DNA of 44,337 nt from Candidatus Didemnitutus sp. (GTDB lineage: Bacteria; Verrucomicrobiota; Verrucomicrobiia; Opitutales; Opitutaceae), in assembly GCA_030681265.1 (NCBI GenBank), contig JAUXXD010000220.1, forward strand, positions 1 to 44,337, read 5' to 3'. This document shows, in pieces, positions 40,703-44,337 of the stretch. The notes beneath the pieces were generated by a model. The model saw only the letters and a list, made by a program, of their open reading frames with translations, was not told where the DNA came from and did no database searches. Each line of letters begins with the position of its first letter. The stretch's first letter is position 1. The translations under genes were made by a program, and so were the position numbers.

Positions 40703-41842
40703 TTAGCCTCGGAAAACAATGGCGGCTTCAAGGCGGGCAACGCGGATGATGCCAAGCAACGCGGAGAGCGTGCAGATCACGAAGACCGCCGCGCCGACGA
40801 TAACGGGGATTTGCCAGAGCAGCAGGAACGGCACTTTGCCGAGCCGCAGCATGTTTTCGCCGAGAAACGCCACCGCACCCATACCGACGCCGTAGCCGAT
40901 GAAGCCCACGGCGAACGCTTGCAAAATCAACATCAGGCAAAGCGTGCCCGCGCTCGCCCCCATCGCTTTTAACGCGCCGAGATTCCGCGTGTTTTCGTGC
41001 ACAAAAGAGTAAAATGTCTGCCCCGAAATCACCGTGCCCACGATGAAGCCGAGCAGCACGAGCACGCCGACGTTGATCGGGATTCCGGTGTTCTTCACAT
41101 ACCACCACATCGTGGACCAACGAAACTCGCTCTCGGTAAACGCGCGCAGTCCGGTCTCACGTTCGATTTCCCGCGCCACTTCGCTGGCGCTGCGGCCGGG
41201 TTGGGGCGCGGCGAGGATGAAACTGAGCATTTTGCGCTGCGCTGGGGAGTATTGCACCGCGCGATCGTAGGTCGTGTAGACATACGGCCCGCCAAAAAAT
41301 GACCGCGACGCCCGACAAATCCCCACGACGCGCGCCTCGCGATCGTTGATTTCGAAACGATCGCCGACGTCAATCGGACGCTCGCGGCCTTCGCTGAGCC
41401 GTTCCACGCCGAGTTCGTCAATGATGACGGTGTTGGGCAGCAATAGGTCTTCCAGACGGCCCTTGAGCAACACCTGCGGCGCGCCGACGAAGGTCGTGGC
41501 GTCGATGCCGATCAGTTGGATGAGCTTGAACGACCCATCGGGTAATCGCGCCTGAATCGTGCCGGAATAAAGCGGGGAGGCCCACGCGACCGACGGCGCC
41601 GATCGCACGCGATTTACGTCCGTATCGCGCAGCGGCTTGGTGTCGTTGACCTGTTCGACCTTCGGATCCGCGACCCAGATTTCCGCGCGCGAATTTTGCA
41701 ATGTCGCAAACGTCCATGCCATGATGCCGCTGAAGAGCGACGCTCCTTGCGCCATCAATAACGTCGAAAAGGTGATACCGCTGATCAGCATCAGGTATTT
41801 GGCGTGGTCGCCGAACAGCATCTTGAGCGCGAGGCGATACAT
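40703..41842 (-). CDS. FtsX-like ABC permease (DevC type)
   Basis: A 379-residue permease with one N-terminal membrane helix (YLMLISGITFSTLLMAQ), a large periplasmic domain (about 45-260) and three C-terminal helices (VGVLVLLGFIVGTVISGQTF, LCLMLILQAFAVGFIGYGVG, VIVGAAVFVICTLSALLGII), the FtsX/MacB layout. With the DevA-type ATPase and DevB-type adaptor it would export a lipid, glycolipid or hydrophobic compound. The ATG at 41842 follows the TetR stop after one base. Confidence 0.9.
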   Translation of the reverse strand: MYRLALKMLFGDHAKYLMLISGITFSTLLMAQGASLFSGIMAWTFATLQNSRAEIWVADPKVEQVNDTKPLRDTDVNRVRSAPSVAWASPLYSGTIQARLPDGSFKLIQLIGIDATTFVGAPQVLLKGRLEDLLLPNTVIIDELGVERLSEGRERPIDVGDRFEINDREARVVGICRASRSFFGGPYVYTTYDRAVQYSPAQRKMLSFILAAPQPGRSASEVAREIERETGLRAFTESEFRWSTMWWYVKNTGIPINVGVLVLLGFIVGTVISGQTFYSFVHENTRNLGALKAMGASAGTLCLMLILQAFAVGFIGYGVGMGAVAFLGENMLRLGKVPFLLLWQIPVIVGAAVFVICTLSALLGIIRVARLEAAIVFRG

Positions 41843-41843
41843 G

Positions 41844-42515
41844 TTAGCGGACTCCTGCCGCGGCATTCGCCGTCGGTGCCGGTTGACGCAACACCGCGAC
41901 TGCGGACGCGATGAACCGCGCGAGCGCTCCATCGTAGTCGTTGTCGCGGCAGATCCCGCGCGTCAGCACACTCATTTGATGCAACGTGCCGAGCGTATGC
42001 TGCATCGCGCCGACAATAAAACTCAGCCGCCAGAGGAAATCCTCCGGGGAAAGTTGGCCGACATGACGCCGCACAATCTGCGCGAAACGCGCGATCACCG
42101 CATGAAATTCCGTCGCGACCAAATCGCGCATAAATGGCAACGGCTCCGTTAGTGTGCGCGAGATAAGCCGCACAAATGACGGCCCGCCGCGCGCGGGATC
42201 TTGGTGCGCCTCGAAAACCGGTCCCATCAAAATCGCGAGCACCTCCGGCAGCGGAGGAGGCACATCCCCCGCCGCAGTCACCGCCGCGTCGAGTCGCGCC
42301 AAACGCGCGGCGTTGAGCGGTCGGATGCGGCGCAGAATTACTTCCACATAGAGCGACTCCTTGTCGCCGAAGTGATAATTGACCGCCGCGACATTGACGC
42401 CGGCCTTGGCCGTGATCTGGCGTAGCGAGGTCGCGTTGAATCCGTGGTCCGCAAATAGCCGCTCTGCCGCATCGAGGATGCGTTCGTGCGTCGCCGCGTC
42501 TTTGCAATCTGCCAT
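41844..42515 (-). CDS. TetR family regulator of the exporter operon
   Basis: A 223-residue TetR-type repressor. The helix-turn-helix (residues 10-55) contains RILDAAERLFADHGFNATSL and AGVNVAAVNYHFGDKESLY; the C-terminal domain looks like the CecR/DUF1956 type. It is the first gene of the operon with the ABC permease, ATPase and adaptor, so it probably represses its own operon and is released by an exported compound. Confidence 0.92.
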   Translation of the reverse strand: MADCKDAATHERILDAAERLFADHGFNATSLRQITAKAGVNVAAVNYHFGDKESLYVEVILRRIRPLNAARLARLDAAVTAAGDVPPPLPEVLAILMGPVFEAHQDPARGGPSFVRLISRTLTEPLPFMRDLVATEFHAVIARFAQIVRRHVGQLSPEDFLWRLSFIVGAMQHTLGTLHQMSVLTRGICRDNDYDGALARFIASAVAVLRQPAPTANAAAGVR

Positions 42516-42516
42516 A

Positions 42517-42540
42517 AAACAAACGTTTCAAACAAATGAT
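42517..42540. promoter_or_regulatory. Candidate TetR operator
   Basis: Just upstream of the tetR ATG the sequence contains AAACGTTT (an 8-base palindrome) within flanking CAAA/TTTG arms, and two TTTGTTT copies on the minus strand (TTTGTTTGAAACGTTTGTTT). This is the usual position and size of an autoregulatory TetR site. The rest of the 225-base divergent gap to 42741 shows nothing definite. Confidence 0.5.
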
Positions 42541-42740
42541 TGAATTGCAAGCCGGGCCTTTCGCTTTGCTCGAGCTAAATCGTTCCGATGGCGCGCGGCC
42601 ACGTGGATGGAGGAGAGCATTGCGGGACTTTCGGACTGCGGGGGGTGGGTGGGCATGGGCGCGGCCTGAGCGATGAACCCGCCCGGCGAGTCGTGGTTGC
42701 GCTCGCTATTTCGGCCAATTCGGGTAACCTAATCAGCACC

Positions 42741-43277
42741 ATGAAGGCACCACGCATACACGCTATTCCGCTGCTGTCTCTCGCAGTAGCTTTGTTTGCG
42801 CTTCCTGTCGTTTGGGGAGCCGCCGAGGTAAACTCAGCTCGCGTTTCCGTCGTCTTTGTTGAGCCGGAAAATTTCCGCGATTTCCGTGACGGTCCGTTTC
42901 AAACCGAACAAATTGTCAGTCACCTAAGCGACGAATTCACCGCGCATGTGGTCAAACTGGCCAAGCAATATCTCACAGCGGAACAACACCTCGAGGTGCG
43001 CTTCACCGACATCGATTTGGCGGGAGATTTCGAACCTTGGCAGGGGGCGGGATTGCAGGATGTCCGTATCGTGCGCGATATCTACAGTCCGCGCATGGAA
43101 TTGGAGTTTCGTCTCCTTGACGCGAGCGGCGCGGTGGTGAAGGAAGGCCAACGCACGTTGCGCGACCTCGGGTTTCTCTGGACGGCTTCTTCGCTCAATC
43201 GCTCCGATGCTCTCAAGCACGACAAAACCCTCCTGACCGATTGGTTCCGCAACGAGTTTCGCGTGGCGAAGAATTAA
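42741..43277 (+). CDS. Exported DUF3016 protein
   Basis: A 178-residue protein with a signal peptide (LLSLAVALFALPVVWGAAE). The mature part matches DUF3016 as I know it: VSVVFVEPENFRDFRDG, YLTAEQHLEVRFTDIDLAGDFEPW and ELEFRLLDASGAVVKEGQRTL (quoted in part). Function unknown; probably periplasmic. Followed by a strong terminator, so probably monocistronic. Confidence 0.82.
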   Translation: MKAPRIHAIPLLSLAVALFALPVVWGAAEVNSARVSVVFVEPENFRDFRDGPFQTEQIVSHLSDEFTAHVVKLAKQYLTAEQHLEVRFTDIDLAGDFEPWQGAGLQDVRIVRDIYSPRMELEFRLLDASGAVVKEGQRTLRDLGFLWTASSLNRSDALKHDKTLLTDWFRNEFRVAKN

Positions 43278-43309
43278 GCGGCTCTTCAAGTAGGGTCAGA
43301 TGATTTGCC

Positions 43310-43338
43310 GGCACCGCAGGAGCGGTGCCTTTTCTTTT
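43310..43338 (+). terminator. Intrinsic terminator after the DUF3016 gene
   Basis: GGCACCGC (43310-43317) and GCGGTGCC (43322-43329) form an 8-bp stem with the tetraloop AGGA, followed by TTTTCTTTT. It covers an in-frame ATG at 43325 of the next gene, which is one reason to prefer a later start there. Confidence 0.93.
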
Positions 43339-43372
43339 GACGACGGCGGGCTCGCGCGGTCACCTCGCGAGT

Positions 43373-43837
43373 GTGAGCGAGACCCCTCCTGCCGACGCGA
43401 CCCCAGATGCCAGCACCGTTCCGGTATCTGTTTATGCGAAATTCGAAACCATTTTGCAGGTTCGGCCCGACGACATCGACATGTATCAACACGTCCACAG
43501 CAGTCGCTACATGGATTATGTGCTTGCGGCACGTTTCGACCAAATGGAGCGCTGTTACGAGATGCCGATGTCCGAATTTCAGCGTCACGGCTACGGCTGG
43601 TTTATGGCGGGAACGCAGATGCGTTTCAAATCCGCGTTGGGACTCGGCGAGCATTTTATCGTGCGGACTTGGATCGAAAAATTCACACTGATTGGTCTGC
43701 GTGTGCAGTTCGAAATTGATCGCAAGTCGGACGCGCGCCGCTGTTGCGAGGGCTGGTTTGATTACGTCATGGTGTCGCTCGAAACCACCCGCGCGGTGCG
43801 AATTCCTGAATGGATACGCGCCAAATATAGCATCTAA
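43373..43837 (+). CDS. Acyl-CoA thioesterase, hotdog fold (4HBT-like)
   Basis: A 154-residue hotdog thioesterase of the 4-hydroxybenzoyl-CoA/YbgC type. The catalytic region is VRPDDIDMYQHVHSSRYMDY (the usual motif has D-x-x-x-H-V-N), followed by a helix and RFKSALGLGEHFIVRTW. It probably hydrolyses an acyl-CoA. The start is uncertain: I chose the GTG at 43373 because the upstream ATG lies in a terminator. It stands alone between two terminator-like hairpins. Confidence 0.85.
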   Translation: MSETPPADATPDASTVPVSVYAKFETILQVRPDDIDMYQHVHSSRYMDYVLAARFDQMERCYEMPMSEFQRHGYGWFMAGTQMRFKSALGLGEHFIVRTWIEKFTLIGLRVQFEIDRKSDARRCCEGWFDYVMVSLETTRAVRIPEWIRAKYSI

Positions 43838-43859
43838 ACATCTACAGCTAAATTCTTAA

Positions 43860-43879
43860 CAAAAGCACGCTCGCTTTTG
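43860..43879 (+). terminator. Possible weak terminator after thioesterase
   Basis: CAAAAGC (43860-43866) pairs with GCTTTTG (43873-43879) around a 6-base loop, 22 bases past the stop. There is no good U-run after the stem, so its strength is doubtful. It also lies at the upstream end of the RRM gene's 5' region. Confidence 0.4.
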
Positions 43880-44054
43880 ACCTTGTGTTTGGTCGGTCCG
43901 GATGCGTTTATTCCGCCGTTCGTTAGAGTTTAGCGTTAGTATGACAGGATCTGGTGAGTCGTAGGCTGAGCTGCATTTAGGCTTAAGTGATGATTTGAAA
44001 CCCACGGTGGGAACGGACTGGCAGCGGACGGTAGCCCTCTTTCGACTTCATCAC

Positions 44055-44337
44055 ATGAGCAATTCCAAACTCTACGTAGGCAATCTGTCCTTCCAGACTT
44101 CTGAAGACGAACTCCGTTCGCACTTCGAGCAATTCGGCGCCGTGACCGACATTTATGTCGCCATGGACAAATTCACGGGCCGCCCACGCGGCTTCGCCTT
44201 CATCACCATGGGCACGCCCGATGAGGCCGCACAGGCCATTGAGAAGACCAACGGTGTGCAACTCGGCGGTCGCGCGCTCCAAGTCAATGAAGCCCGTCCG
44301 AAGGAAGATCGTCCTGCTGGCGGCGGCTTCGGCGGCG
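44055..44337 (+). CDS. RRM-type RNA-binding protein (partial, runs off the window)
   Basis: The first 94 codons of an RNA-recognition-motif protein. RNP2 is KLYVGNLSFQTSEDEL, RNP1 is GRPRGFAFI; the RRM ends near residue 80 and a Gly-rich tail (RPAGGGFGG) begins at the window edge. Bacterial single-RRM proteins of this kind (cyanobacterial Rbp-like) bind RNA and are often cold-induced. The 217-base region upstream has no gene; apart from the hairpin at 43860 no promoter could be fixed, so a long untranslated leader is possible. No Shine-Dalgarno motif precedes the ATG. Confidence 0.9.
   Translation, partial: MSNSKLYVGNLSFQTSEDELRSHFEQFGAVTDIYVAMDKFTGRPRGFAFITMGTPDEAAQAIEKTNGVQLGGRALQVNEARPKEDRPAGGGFGG

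Overview
The window is a gene-dense, GC-rich stretch of a bacterial chromosome with about 45 genes on both strands. It shows no rRNA, tRNA, insertion sequence, prophage or CRISPR array. The gene content suggests a Verrucomicrobiota member, perhaps of the Opitutales: bacillithiol genes beside a large PIG-L deacetylase and SSS symporter, a DUF2911 protein, an RRM-type RNA-binding protein, cytosolic-type malate dehydrogenase, and start codons that almost never carry a Shine-Dalgarno motif. This placement is inferred from gene content, not from a marker gene.

Layout. (1) 0.5-3.2 kb, minus strand: a bacillithiol operon with bshA, bshB1 and, upstream, an unusually short BshC-like protein. (2) 3.3-7.7 kb, minus: three genes chained by 4-base overlaps (large secreted PIG-L deacetylase, 56-residue membrane protein, sodium:solute symporter). 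A DUF2911 protein gene lies upstream, separated by a terminator. (3) 8.8-18.8 kb: a fatty-acid degradation block. An acyl-CoA dehydrogenase is followed by a divergent pair of operons: DUF4442 thioesterase, SDR and an ScfR/RamB-type regulator to the left, and a PaaK-type acyl-CoA ligase, thiolase and FadB-type enzyme to the right. Overlapping palindromes lie between them. (4) 19-29.5 kb: housekeeping genes (NUDIX, HDOD, malate dehydrogenase with a structured upstream region, YgfZ, prepilin peptidase, AroE, SirB1-like, YggS, LysR regulator, TlpA-like thioredoxin, EamA transporter). (5) 29.5-37.9 kb, minus: a nine-gene lipid-modification locus with a fatty-acid desaturase, flavin oxidoreductase, DUF1365, two CFA-synthase-like methyltransferases, DUF1475, DUF2062, DUF1295 (steroid-reductase-like) and a TPR protein. 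(6) 38-42.5 kb, minus: a secreted Ala-rich repeat protein, then a TetR-controlled DevBCA-type ABC exporter operon. (7) 42.7-44.3 kb, plus: DUF3016 protein, hotdog thioesterase and the start of an RRM protein that runs off the window.

How the genes may work together. The fatty-acid block contains every step from free acid to acetyl-CoA plus a regulator of the family that senses short-chain acyl-CoA. The lipid locus is the best candidate for an undescribed pathway. The desaturase would make cis double bonds, and the two methyltransferases would add carbon to them. One methyltransferase lacks two of the residues that form the bicarbonate site of true cyclopropane synthases, and the flavin and DUF1295 oxidoreductases could then finish a branched, methylene or furan fatty acid. 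The compact BshC-like protein is the second notable item, because it keeps the motifs of the N-terminal half and core of BshC in less than half the usual length.
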